Source of the DNA: Marinibacterium profundimaris
GTDB taxonomy: Bacteria; Pseudomonadota; Alphaproteobacteria; Rhodobacterales; Rhodobacteraceae
Direction: 5' to 3'
DNA: 64,000 nucleotides
Assembly (NCBI RefSeq): GCF_002210095.1
Contig: NZ_AQQR01000019.1
Span: 1 to 64,000, forward strand
This document shows positions 56,259 through 64,000 of this stretch, piece after piece; the first letter of the stretch is position 1; each line of letters starts with the position of its first letter. Position numbers and translations under genes: made by a program. The notes beneath the pieces were generated by a model that was given only the letters and a program-made list of their open reading frames with translations, made no database searches and was not told where the DNA came from.

Positions 56259-56745
56259 CGACGCGGGCGGGTCCGGCACACCGGACCCGCTCCCCGGCCC
56301 CGAAATTGGCCCCGAAACCGGCAGCGACCCTACATCTTCCCTGTTGTTGCGCGACCAGTCCGGCACCCAGGCCATGGTCGGCTATACCGTCGACCTGCGC
56401 GCCGGCGACGGGCGCGCGCGGGTCTTCCTCGACATCACCGAGAAGCATTCCAACCGCAACGGCATGCTGCACGGCGGGCTGATGGCGGTTCTGATGGATG
56501 CCGCCTGCGGCTTCACCGCCTCGATGAGTTTCGATGACAGCGTGCATCCGCTGCAGGTGCCGGTGGTGACCGTGTCGCTGACGCTGAACCACGTGGGCGG
56601 CGCGCGGCTGGGCCAGAGGGTCATCGCCACGGGCCAGGCCACCGGCGGCGGGCGCAAGATCACCCATGTGACGGGCCAGCTGCGCGACGAGGACGGGGCC
56701 CTTGTGGCCACGGCCAGCGGCGTCTTCCGGCGGATCTCGGGCTGA
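56236..56745 (+). CDS. PaaI-family hotdog thioesterase
   Basis: A 169-residue hotdog-fold protein with NGMLHGGLMAVLMDAACG (residues about 73-90), the PaaI active-site helix, preceded by a Pro/Gly-rich N-terminus. It hydrolyses acyl-CoA esters and could release stuck intermediates of the operon. The start is judged to be TTG 56236, inside the end of the dehydrogenase gene (23-bp overlap) and seven bases after GGAG. No ATG in frame precedes the domain. Confidence 0.8.
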   Translation: MTSAPPPDDAGGSGTPDPLPGPEIGPETGSDPTSSLLLRDQSGTQAMVGYTVDLRAGDGRARVFLDITEKHSNRNGMLHGGLMAVLMDAACGFTASMSFDDSVHPLQVPVVTVSLTLNHVGGARLGQRVIATGQATGGGRKITHVTGQLRDEDGALVATASGVFRRISG

Positions 56746-56819
56746 GACCAGTGGCACACACCGGCAGGATCGTGACATCGGCCATGCCCAGGGCGTGATG
56801 TAACGCCCGTCCGGCGCCT

Positions 56820-56849
56820 GCGTCACGAAACTTTCGCAAATCCTACACA
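56820..56849 (+). promoter_or_regulatory. Candidate Pho-box-like promoter of phn genes
   Basis: GCGTCAC (56820-56826), four bases GAAA, CTTTCGC (56831-56837) have the 7-4-7 layout of a PhoB site, each half matching 5 of 7 bases of CTGTCAC, and TACACA (56844-56849) could be the -10. Phosphate control would suit a phosphonate importer, but the match is weak. Confidence 0.35.
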
Positions 56850-56900
56850 CTCCGTTTGGACAGCGCCGATAGGTCGCTCGAAGCCGGATGGAGTGACGCC

Positions 56901-57722
56901 TTGCTGCGCATAGACAAACTGACCAAGCGCTTCGGCGCGAATACCGCCGTCGACGCCGCCACGCTGGACGTCGACAAGCCCGCCATGATCGGGATCATCG
57001 GACGTTCAGGCGCGGGGAAATCCACGCTTCTGCGAATGATCAACCGCCTCGCGGATGCGACCGAGGGTTCGATCACCTTCGAAGGGCGCGAGGTCACGAC
57101 CCTGACCGGCGCCGCCAAACGCGCCTGGCAATCCGAATGCGCGATGATCTTCCAGCAGTTCAACCTGGTGCCGCGCCTCGACGTGGTGTCGAACGTGCTG
57201 CACGGCACGCTGAACAAGCGGTCGACCTTCGCCACGATGTTCAACCTCTACCCGACCGAGGACATCCACCGCGCGATCGAGATCCTCGACCGCCTGGGAA
57301 TCGCCGAACACGCCCCGAAACGGGCCGAGGCGCTGTCGGGCGGGCAGCAGCAGCGCGTGGCCATCGCCCGGGCGCTGATGCAGGATCCGCGCATCATCCT
57401 CGCGGACGAGCCCATCGCCTCGCTTGACCCGATGAACGCCCAGACCGTGATGGAGGCGCTGCGCCGCATCCACGAGGAAGACGGGCGCACCGTGATCTGC
57501 AACCTGCACACGCTGGACACTGCGCGCCGCTATTGCGACCGCGTCGTCGGCATGCGCGACGGGCGGATCGTTTTCGACGGGCTCCCCGAACAGCTGACCA
57601 CCGGCGTCGCGCGCGAGATCTACGGCGCCGATGCCAGCTTCTCCGAAGCCGCGACCTCGACCGAGATCGGCACGCTCGACCGCGCCGAGGCCGCCGAACT
57701 GGAGGCGAAAGCCTTCGTCTGA
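56901..57722 (+). CDS. phnC: Phosphonate ABC transporter ATP-binding protein PhnC
   Basis: A 273-residue ABC ATPase that powers phosphonate import. Walker [10 protein letters not shown], signature LSGGQQQR, Walker B IILADEP and the switch His (CNLHTLD) are intact, and [14 protein letters not shown] is typical of PhnC. The start is taken as TTG 56901, which gives [12 protein letters not shown], eight bases after GGAG; an earlier TTG at 56856 would add 15 residues of low similarity. It begins phnC-phnD-phnE-phnE. Confidence 0.93.
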   Translation: MLRIDKLTKRFGANTAVDAATLDVDKPAMIGIIGRSGAGKSTLLRMINRLADATEGSITFEGREVTTLTGAAKRAWQSECAMIFQQFNLVPRLDVVSNVLHGTLNKRSTFATMFNLYPTEDIHRAIEILDRLGIAEHAPKRAEALSGGQQQRVAIARALMQDPRIILADEPIASLDPMNAQTVMEALRRIHEEDGRTVICNLHTLDTARRYCDRVVGMRDGRIVFDGLPEQLTTGVAREIYGADASFSEAATSTEIGTLDRAEAAELEAKAFV

Positions 57723-57789
57723 CCCTGCCATCCCCCGCCCGCCGGACATCGAAAACCAGGGCGGGTTTCCAACCAGAGGACTGCACGAG

Positions 57790-58692
57790 ATGAAACACCT
57801 GCTTGCCGCCATCGTGGCCACCACCGCCCTGACCGCTCCGGCCATCGCCCAGGAGATCGAGGAATTCCGCATCGGCATCCTCGGCGGCGAAAACGCCCAG
57901 GACCGCCTGAACAACAACCAGTGCCTCGCCGATTACACCTCCGAGGCGCTCGGCGTGCCGACCAAGCTCTTTGCCCCGGCCGACTACAACGGCGTGATCC
58001 AGGGCCTGCTGGGCGGCACCATCGACATGGCCTGGCTGGGCGCATCGGGCTACGCCAAGACCTACCTGACCGATCCCGAGGCCGTCGAGCCCGTGCTCGT
58101 CAAGGTCAACACCGATGGCTCCTACGGCTATCATTCGATCGGTTTCGCCCGCGCCGACAGCGGCATCACCTCGATCGAGGACCTGGAAGGCAAGGTCTTC
58201 GGCTTCGGCGATCCGAACTCCACCTCCGGCTACCTGATCCCCTCGATCGAGATCCCGATGGTCACCGGCGCGACCATGGAATCGGGCGACTACTTTGGTG
58301 AGGTCAAGTTCACCGGCGGCCACGAACAGACCATCGTCGCGGTCTTCAACGGCGACATCGACGCCGGCGTGACCTGGGCCGATGGCCTGGGCGAATGGGA
58401 AGACGGCTACAACTCGGGCGCGCTGCGCAAGGCCGTGGATGCCGGCCTCGTCGACATGAACGAGCTGGTCGAGATCTGGAAATCCAAGCCGATCCCGGAA
58501 GGCCCCGTCGTGCTGCGCAAGGCGCTGCCCGCGGACGTGAAAGAGAAGATGACCGCGCTGATGGCCGGCCTGAAGGACATGGACGAAGACTGCTTCTACG
58601 GCGTGGCCGCCGGCGAGGCGCAGGGCTTCCAGCCCATCGGCCATGACGCCTACGAGATCATCATCGAGGCCCGCAAGTCGGTCGGCGGCTGA
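57790..58692 (+). CDS. phnD: Phosphonate-binding periplasmic protein PhnD
   Basis: A 300-residue binding protein with a signal peptide (residues 1-21, ending AIAQ). The mature start EFRIGILGGENAQDRL, the ADYNGVIQGLLGGTIDMAWLG segment (core given) and GDPNSTSGYLIPS are hallmarks of PhnD. The ATG at 57790 follows AGAGGACTGCACGAG. A strong terminator-like hairpin separates it from phnE, probably to keep binding protein in excess. Confidence 0.95.
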   Translation: MKHLLAAIVATTALTAPAIAQEIEEFRIGILGGENAQDRLNNNQCLADYTSEALGVPTKLFAPADYNGVIQGLLGGTIDMAWLGASGYAKTYLTDPEAVEPVLVKVNTDGSYGYHSIGFARADSGITSIEDLEGKVFGFGDPNSTSGYLIPSIEIPMVTGATMESGDYFGEVKFTGGHEQTIVAVFNGDIDAGVTWADGLGEWEDGYNSGALRKAVDAGLVDMNELVEIWKSKPIPEGPVVLRKALPADVKEKMTALMAGLKDMDEDCFYGVAAGEAQGFQPIGHDAYEIIIEARKSVGG

Positions 58693-58708
58693 TCGTCTCT
58701 ACCCTCTG

Positions 58709-58740
58709 AACGGGGTCCGGTTTCGGCCGGGCCCCGTTTT
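58709..58740 (+). terminator. Hairpin between phnD and phnE
   Basis: AACGGGGTCCGG (58709-58720) pairs over 12 bp (one T-G) with CCGGGCCCCGTT (58727-58738), then TTTT. It has the form of an intrinsic terminator, though the permease genes downstream need read-through; partial termination is the likely effect. Confidence 0.85.
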
Positions 58741-58797
58741 CCAATGCCCGGGCCTTTCGCGGCCCGGACCACGACAGCTTCGAGGCACCCCCGACAC

Positions 58798-59670
58798 ATG
58801 GCAGACACGACCGCAGACGTCCCGCGCGGCGTCGACAGGATCCAGGCTGATTACATGGCCATGGCGCAGCGGCGCCGGCTTTACAGCTTTCTCATGCTGG
58901 CGATCTTCGTGGCGCTCATGGCTGCGGGGTTCCGCACCGCGGATGCGCGCAATGCCGGTGGCTTCTTCGACGGGCTGCACCGGATCTTCGACTACCCGGC
59001 CGAGGTGCTGGGCGAGGCGGCGCAGAACCTGACCGCGCTGCCCGGCTACCTGGTTCAGTATCTGCCCTCGCTGATCGAGACACTGAACATCGCCGCCGCC
59101 TCGACCCTGATCGGGCTGATCGGCGGCACGCTGCTGTCGCTGCTGTCGACCCGGGGCCTGGCGCTCTGGCCTGCGCTGATTCCTGTCTTCCGCCGCGTGA
59201 TGGACATCTGCCGCGCGATCCCGGAAATCGTCATCGCGCTGGTGCTGATCTTCGTGATGGGCGGCGGGCCGGTGCCGGCGATGATCGCCATTGCCATCCA
59301 TACCTCCGGCGCCCTGGGCAAGCTGTTTTCCGAGGTGAACGAGAATGTCTCGCTGAAACCGGTGGAGGGGCTGGCCTCGGTCGGGGCCACCTGGTCGCAG
59401 CGGATGTACCTGGGCGTGATCCCGCAGGTCGGCCCGAACTATGTCAGCTATGCGCTGCTGCGGTTCGAAATCAACATCCGCGCCTCGGCCATCCTGGGCT
59501 TCGTCGGCGCGGGCGGCATCGGCTACGAACTGAAGAACACGATCTCCTGGGGGCAGGGGCGCTATGACCAGGCGACGGCGATCTTCATCCTTCTCTTCCT
59601 GACCATCATCGTGGTCGACCAGCTGTCGGGCCTGCTGCGCGACCGGCTTACCCACGGGACCAAAGCATGA
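58798..59670 (+). CDS. phnE: Phosphonate ABC transporter permease PhnE (first)
   Basis: A 290-residue permease with about six helices and the ABC permease EAA-type loop (EGLASVGATWSQRMYLGVIP). The ATG at 58798 gives MADTTADVPRGV; an in-frame ATG 18 codons upstream is less likely. Its stop overlaps the start of the second permease (ATGA, 59667-59670), so the two form a heteromeric channel. Confidence 0.92.
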   Translation: MADTTADVPRGVDRIQADYMAMAQRRRLYSFLMLAIFVALMAAGFRTADARNAGGFFDGLHRIFDYPAEVLGEAAQNLTALPGYLVQYLPSLIETLNIAAASTLIGLIGGTLLSLLSTRGLALWPALIPVFRRVMDICRAIPEIVIALVLIFVMGGGPVPAMIAIAIHTSGALGKLFSEVNENVSLKPVEGLASVGATWSQRMYLGVIPQVGPNYVSYALLRFEINIRASAILGFVGAGGIGYELKNTISWGQGRYDQATAIFILLFLTIIVVDQLSGLLRDRLTHGTKA

Positions 59671-60995
59671 GCACCTTTGCCACCGATCTCGACACCGCCG
59701 GGCTCAAGACACAGGCCGGCGACCTGTTCCGCCGCAAGCGGCTGATGAATTTCGGCCTGCCGGCGCTGGTGCTGGTCTACCTGGTCTATGTCTTCTTCGC
59801 CTTCGACGTGCCGGGGCTGGCCGAACGCGCCAGCCTCGACAAGGCGCAGACGCTGGTCTCGGACAGCTACAGTTACAAGACCCACGTGACGCGCGACAAC
59901 CGCTCGGGCGAGGTCGAGGTCGCCATCGAGGGCGAGCGCAAGGGCCGCTACGAGGCGGGCGTCGCGCCGGCCTGGGTCTCGCTGGGCGACGAGACGGTGA
60001 TCGACCTGGAGGACGGCTATGTCGTGACCTTCGGGGCCGAGAACTTCGTGAGCTTCGAAATCCCGGACTATGGCCTGATCACGGCGCGGCCCAGCCGCTC
60101 TTCGGGCGTGAACGCCACCTTCCCCGACGGCCCGATGCCCGAGTGGATCTCGCTCTCGCGCAACCGGCTGGCGGTGAACACCGAGGCCGGGCGCCTGACG
60201 GTGACGCGCAACCGCACCGAGGTCTTTCGCTACTTCTTCGGCTGGGAGCTGTTCTTCTTCACGCTCGACAGCCCCTATCACGGCACCAATCCGGGCGAGC
60301 TGATGGGGATGGCGTTTTCCGGCGAGGCCGGAGCGATCTGGTCTGATTTCTGGAACAACGCCATGTGGCGCCACCGCGACGTGGCCTGGGCGATCTTCGA
60401 GACGATCCTGATGGCGTTCCTGGGCACCTTCGGGGCCGCCATGGTGGCGCTGCCGCTGGCCTTCCTGGCGGCGCGCAACTTCTCGCCGCTGATGCCGGTG
60501 CGCTTCGCAATCCGGCGGGTCTTCGATTTCGTGCGGGGCGTGGACGCGCTGATCTGGACGATCATCCTGGCCCGTGCCTTCGGCCCGGGGCCCCTGACCG
60601 GCGCGCTGGCGATCCTGCTGACCGACACGGGCACCTTCGGCAAGATCTTCTCCGAGGCGCTGGAAAACGTGGACGACAAGCAGATCGAAGGCGTCGCCTC
60701 CACCGGGGCCAAGCCGCTGCAACGCTACCGCTTTGGCGTGATCCCGCAGGTGACGCCGGTTCTGCTGTCGCAGCTGCTCTATTTCCTTGAATCCAACACG
60801 CGATCCGCCACCATCATCGGCGCGATCACGGGCGGCGGCATCGGGCTGATGCTGACCCAGGCGATCATCACGCAGAAGGATTGGGAAGAGGTGACCTATT
60901 ACATCGTGCTGATCATCCTGATGGTGGTCCTGATGGACTGGGCTTCGGGCTGGCTGCGGCGCAAGCTGATCTCGGGTGACGAGGGCGGGCATTGA
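59667..60995 (+). CDS. phnE: Phosphonate ABC transporter permease PhnE (second, with long periplasmic domain)
   Basis: A 442-residue permease. A first helix (about residues 28-48) is followed by about 150 residues of soluble, beta-rich sequence before the transport helices start near residue 245. The EAA-type loop EGVASTGAKPLQRYRFGVIP is intact. The longer N-terminal part is presumably periplasmic. It starts in the stop of the first permease and its own stop overlaps the transferase start (TTGA). Confidence 0.9.
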   Translation: MSTFATDLDTAGLKTQAGDLFRRKRLMNFGLPALVLVYLVYVFFAFDVPGLAERASLDKAQTLVSDSYSYKTHVTRDNRSGEVEVAIEGERKGRYEAGVAPAWVSLGDETVIDLEDGYVVTFGAENFVSFEIPDYGLITARPSRSSGVNATFPDGPMPEWISLSRNRLAVNTEAGRLTVTRNRTEVFRYFFGWELFFFTLDSPYHGTNPGELMGMAFSGEAGAIWSDFWNNAMWRHRDVAWAIFETILMAFLGTFGAAMVALPLAFLAARNFSPLMPVRFAIRRVFDFVRGVDALIWTIILARAFGPGPLTGALAILLTDTGTFGKIFSEALENVDDKQIEGVASTGAKPLQRYRFGVIPQVTPVLLSQLLYFLESNTRSATIIGAITGGGIGLMLTQAIITQKDWEEVTYYIVLIILMVVLMDWASGWLRRKLISGDEGGH

Positions 60996-61612
60996 GCAAG
61001 GCCCTGTCCGCGACGGAGCCGCTGATCCACGAGGGATGCACGGTGTTGAACGCCACCTTCGGCGGCTGGACGGAGATCGGAGCGGACAGCCGGGTGATGA
61101 ATGTCACGATGGGCGCCTATTCCTATTGCGACCGGATCTGCGACCTGGCCAATGCCGAGATCGGCCGCTTCGCCAATATCGCAAGCTTCGTGCGCATCGG
61201 CGCCACGGACCACCCGATGGAAAAAGCCTCGCTGCACCATTTCCTCTATCGCTCGGCCGATTATTGGCCGGATGCCGAGCCCGACGCCGCGTGGTTCGCC
61301 CACCGCGCCTCGCGCACCGCGACCATCGGCCATGACACCTGGATCGGCCACAACGCCCAGGTAAAGCCCGAGGTGACCATCGGCCACGGCGCGGTGGTGG
61401 CGTCGGGCGCCGTGGTCACCCGCGATGTCGCCCCCTACACGATCGTCGCCGGCGTGCCCGCCAAACCGGTGCGCCGCCGCCTGCCCGAAAATGTCGCCGA
61501 CCGCCTCATGGCCCTGGCCTGGTGGGATTGGGACCACGACACCCTCCGCACGGCCCTTCCAGATTTCCGCGCCCTGGGGGCCGAGGCGTTCCTGGACAAG
61601 TACGACCGCTGA
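60992..61612 (+). CDS. Hexapeptide transferase of phosphonate gene clusters
   Basis: A 206-residue left-handed beta-helix protein matching the acetyltransferase-like family found in phn operons (TIGR03308 pattern by recall). It has YSYCDRICDLANAEIGRFAN, the HPMEKASLHHF segment and ends with DTWIGHNAQVKPEVTIGHG coils and VPAKPVRRRLP. The start is TTG 60992, within the phnE stop (TTGA) and after GAGGGCGGGCA. Its substrate is unknown; the family's link to phosphonate uptake comes from gene order. No C-P lyase genes (phnG-phnM) are in the window. Confidence 0.85.
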   Translation: MSKALSATEPLIHEGCTVLNATFGGWTEIGADSRVMNVTMGAYSYCDRICDLANAEIGRFANIASFVRIGATDHPMEKASLHHFLYRSADYWPDAEPDAAWFAHRASRTATIGHDTWIGHNAQVKPEVTIGHGAVVASGAVVTRDVAPYTIVAGVPAKPVRRRLPENVADRLMALAWWDWDHDTLRTALPDFRALGAEAFLDKYDR

Positions 61613-61799
61613 CCCCCGGCCCCGCGCCCCGGCAGCGCTCCCACCCTGTCGACGTCGCGGTTCCGACAGAGGGTCCAAGAGCCCACCCCGCGCCGCCGGG
61701 GCGCGTCGCACCTGTCTTCTTCTTGGTGAGAAATACTCCAGCCCCCGAACCGCCATCCCACGCTGCCGGCCCAGAAAAGGGCACCCGCCCGGCCCGACC

Positions 61800-62792
61800 T
61801 CAGAACGGCGCCCGCTCCATCGCGTAGCCGCGCTGTGCCAGCAGGTTCAGCAATCCGTCTTCCCCCGGCAGATGCGCCCCGCCTACCGCGACGACCAGCA
61901 CGTTGCCCTCCGTCCGCTCGATCACCGGCAGCCAGGCCAGGTTGCGGTCGTCGATCAGCCGGTCCTGGTAGCTGTCCAGCAGCCGCTTCACCTCGGCGCG
62001 CGAGACCTCGAGGTCGGAATACATCGTCCAGTCCTGGATCAGCATCCCCTCGGCCAGGCGCTCGTCGAAATAGGCCTCCGACATGGTCACCACCTGGTCG
62101 TCGAAGTTCATCTGGCTGGTGAGGTCCAGCTCCAGCACCCGCGCCTGCTCGCGGATCGGCTGCGAGGCCAGCGCCTGCAGCCCGGCGCCCGACGGCTCAA
62201 GCGCCCCGATCGGCACCCGCGCCCGCCGCGCCAGGTCCTCTATCCGGTCGTCCAGACCGCGCTCCGAGCCGAGCCCCTTGTTGCAGCCCGACTGGTCCAG
62301 GAAAAACCCGGCGAACCAGGGCTGCATGCGCCGCACCTGTTCGCGCGTAAAGCCATCGGCCTCCATCCGCGCGGCCAGGTGGTTCCAGACCGGGGGCGAG
62401 AGCATGTCGGACAGATAGGGCGGCTCCTTCAGCAGGAAGACCGACTGGTCGCGCATGATCCGGTTCATATGCGCGCGCGACTGGTGGGCGGTCACCTCCA
62501 GCAGCACCGCGTCGGCCGAGCGGATCACCGGCGCGAGGGTCCGCATGACCCGCCGCAGGCGCGGATCGCCGGTATGGACCGTGCCGATCACGTGGATCTG
62601 CCGCCCGTCCTTGCGCGCGACCCAGTGGTTGCCGTTGGCGAAGGGCATGCGCGCCACCTCGCGTTCCAGCTCCGCCTCGGCCTGAGGTGTCAGGCGCGGC
62701 CGCATGTCGGTGCCGGTGCAGGGCGCGGCGGCCACCATCACGGGCGTGCAAAGGATCAGAAGGGCGGCAAGCACGGGGCGGAGCAGTGTCAC
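61800..62792 (-). CDS. TraB/GumN-family protein
   Basis: A 330-residue protein with a hydrophobic N-terminus (VLAALLILCTPVMVAAAP), probably a signal peptide, then the TraB/GumN domain: VIGTVHTGDPRLRR (His near residue 72), TSQMNFDDQVVTM and GGAHLPGEDGLLNLL. Members are metal-dependent peptidase-like or of unknown function. The start is judged to be GTG 62792, because the frame upstream is not protein-like; AGGAGG lies 12 bases before it, further than ideal. It is convergent with the hexapeptide transferase. Confidence 0.8.
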   Translation of the reverse strand: MTLLRPVLAALLILCTPVMVAAAPCTGTDMRPRLTPQAEAELEREVARMPFANGNHWVARKDGRQIHVIGTVHTGDPRLRRVMRTLAPVIRSADAVLLEVTAHQSRAHMNRIMRDQSVFLLKEPPYLSDMLSPPVWNHLAARMEADGFTREQVRRMQPWFAGFFLDQSGCNKGLGSERGLDDRIEDLARRARVPIGALEPSGAGLQALASQPIREQARVLELDLTSQMNFDDQVVTMSEAYFDERLAEGMLIQDWTMYSDLEVSRAEVKRLLDSYQDRLIDDRNLAWLPVIERTEGNVLVVAVGGAHLPGEDGLLNLLAQRGYAMERAPF

Positions 62793-62924
62793 GGTCGGGT
62801 AGGGCCTCCTTGGCGGTGCGACTGGCCGGAGCCTACGCCGCGCGGGCCGCCCGGGAAAGCCGCCTGGCCTGGCGCCGGCGCGCTGCCGCTTGATCCGTTG
62901 CCGAATGGCGGCATAGGAACGCAT

Positions 62925-63602
62925 ATGCAGCGCGAGCAGGATCTCTATGCGCCGGTCAAGGCGCTTTTGGAACGGCAGGGCTATACCGTGCGGGGCGAGG
63001 TCGGCGCCGCCGATGTCATGGCGATGCGCGGCGCGGAGGACCCGCCCGTGATCGTCGAGCTGAAGCTGCGTTTCTCGCTCAGCCTGTTCCACCAGGCGGT
63101 CACGCGGCTGAAGGTGACGGACCTGGTCTACCTCGCCGTGCCCAGGCCCACCGGCCGCTCCGCCCGGCGCAGTCTGCGCGACAACCTGGCGCTTTGCCGC
63201 CGGCTGGGGCTGGGGCTGATCACCGTGCGCGCCGATGGCACGGTCGAGGTGCATTGCGATCCGGGGCCCTATGCGCCGCGCAAGTCGAAGACGGCGCAGG
63301 ACCGGCTGCTGCGGGAATTCGACCGGCTGGAGGGCGACCCGAACGCCGGCGGCGCCACGCGGCACGGGATCGTCACCGCCTACCGCCAGGACGCCCTGCG
63401 CTGCGCCGCGCATCTGGCGCAACACGGGCCGTGCAAGGGCGCCGTGGTGGCGCAGACAACCGGCGTCGCCGCCGCGACCCGGCTGATGCGAGAGAACCAT
63501 TACGGATGGTTCGAGAAGGTCGAGAAAGGCGTCTACGCGCTGACAGAGGACGGCAGCGCGGGGCTGAAACACTGGGCCTACAGCTGGGGGGACGAGGCCT
63601 GA
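62925..63602 (+). CDS. DUF2161 family putative PD-(D/E)XK nuclease
   Basis: A 225-residue protein of the DUF2161 family, predicted to be a PD-(D/E)XK-type phosphodiesterase. The Asp in GAADVMAMRG (about residue 29) and the pair in VIVELKLRF (Glu/Lys, about residues 43 and 45) fit the catalytic D...ExK motif. The C-terminal part ends GWFEKVEKGVYALTEDG, winged-helix-like. The biological role is unknown. It is divergent from the TraB gene with a 132-bp gap. Confidence 0.8.
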   Translation: MQREQDLYAPVKALLERQGYTVRGEVGAADVMAMRGAEDPPVIVELKLRFSLSLFHQAVTRLKVTDLVYLAVPRPTGRSARRSLRDNLALCRRLGLGLITVRADGTVEVHCDPGPYAPRKSKTAQDRLLREFDRLEGDPNAGGATRHGIVTAYRQDALRCAAHLAQHGPCKGAVVAQTTGVAAATRLMRENHYGWFEKVEKGVYALTEDGSAGLKHWAYSWGDEA

Positions 63603-63638
63603 GGGGCCCGAGCCCCGAGGGACGAGTTGCGACGCCGG

Positions 63639-64000
63639 TCAGGAGCCCGGCCGCCCCGAGGGCGCGCGGCTGCGCAGCCAGGAGGTCATCTGCCAGCGGA
63701 TCAGCCGGTCGCGCTCGATCGTGTCATAGGCCACGCCGGCCAACTGCGCCGCCGCGCGGATCCGCGTCTCGTAGGGGCCGACGCGGCCGTCCGTGTCGAT
63801 GATCAGGATCCCGGGCCGCTTGCCGGTCAGATGCGCGGCAAAGAGCGCCTGCTGGACGCTGTCAAGCGACGACCGCTTGTCCAGGCCGACCTCGATCACC
63901 GCCTCGTCGGTCTCGCAATCCACGCGGATGCGATGCAGGTCGTACCCCACCGCGTAGGGATGGATCGTTTCGACCTCGCCGCCCAGCATCAACACGCAAT
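63639..64000 (-). CDS. Unknown protein, probably cut by the window edge
   Basis: About 118 residues that I do not recognise. The reading frame is open to the last base, so the gene may start outside; ATG 63989 or GTG 63995 are possible starts. Visible features are a strand-rich part (ETDEAVIEVGLDKRSSLDS), a Walker-B-like strand GILIIDTDGRVGPYE and a C-terminal helix WQMTSWLRSR. It converges on the DUF2161 gene (36-bp gap). Confidence 0.5.
   Translation of the reverse strand, partial: CVLMLGGEVETIHPYAVGYDLHRIRVDCETDEAVIEVGLDKRSSLDSVQQALFAAHLTGKRPGILIIDTDGRVGPYETRIRAAAQLAGVAYDTIERDRLIRWQMTSWLRSRAPSGRPGS

Overview
The window is high-GC (roughly two-thirds G+C) chromosomal DNA from an alphaproteobacterium, most probably Rhodobacteraceae/Roseobacteraceae. 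Evidence for this is the order tuf - tRNA-Trp - secE - nusG - rplKA - rplJL - rpoBC - rpsLG - fusA - tuf - S10 genes, the very close matches of RpoB, RpoC, EF-G and EF-Tu to alphaproteobacterial forms, and several families common in that group (putative rhamnosyl transferases, DUF2161, DUF1127, RTX-tagged SGNH hydrolases). The assignment is made from recalled family patterns, not from a search.

Region 1 (1-36070) is the translation/transcription supercluster, broken repeatedly by accessory genes. It starts inside a first tuf copy. Then come a CatB-like acetyltransferase, tRNA-Trp, a YkgJ-type Cys-cluster gene, secE and nusG. A divergent MerR regulator/CDF efflux pair with a textbook MerR operator follows, then rplKA. 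Two tandem RTX SGNH hydrolases on the minus strand separate rplA from rplJL. rpoB and rpoC are separated by a left-handed beta-helix acyltransferase whose stop codon overlaps the rpoC start. A rhamnosyltransferase / DMT transporter / rhamnosyltransferase trio sits between rpoC and rpsL-rpsG-fusA-tuf. The S10 operon is cut after rplW by a strong terminator and two unrelated genes, resumes with rplB-rpsS-rplV-rpsC-rplP, and stops after rplP. rpmC, rpsQ and the spc genes are not in the window.

Region 2 (36077-45138, minus strand) is a urease operon, ureD-ureA-(53-aa membrane protein)-ureB-cyclase-AhpD-like-LprI-like-ureC-DUF1127-ureE-ureF-ureG. It ends in a GH13 sugar phosphorylase coupled to ureG by a GTGA overlap. 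The structural and accessory genes are all present, but about 1.6 kb of unrelated genes lies between ureB and ureC.

Region 3 (45480-64000) is metabolic and transport DNA. It holds a GT61 glycosyltransferase, a 200-bp remnant of a class III aminotransferase, a TctCBA carboxylate transporter, an FAD-dependent oxidoreductase, a Pim-like acyl-CoA degradation operon (FadB-type bifunctional enzyme, two acyl-CoA dehydrogenases, PaaI thioesterase), a phosphonate importer phnCDEE with a hexapeptide transferase, a TraB/GumN-type protein, a DUF2161 putative nuclease and an incomplete unknown gene.

Non-coding structure is plentiful: strong hairpins follow both solute-binding-protein genes, a REP-like palindrome occurs six times, and an 18-bp palindrome with conserved flanks occurs twice beside ribosomal operons. 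No CRISPR array, insertion sequence or rRNA gene was seen.
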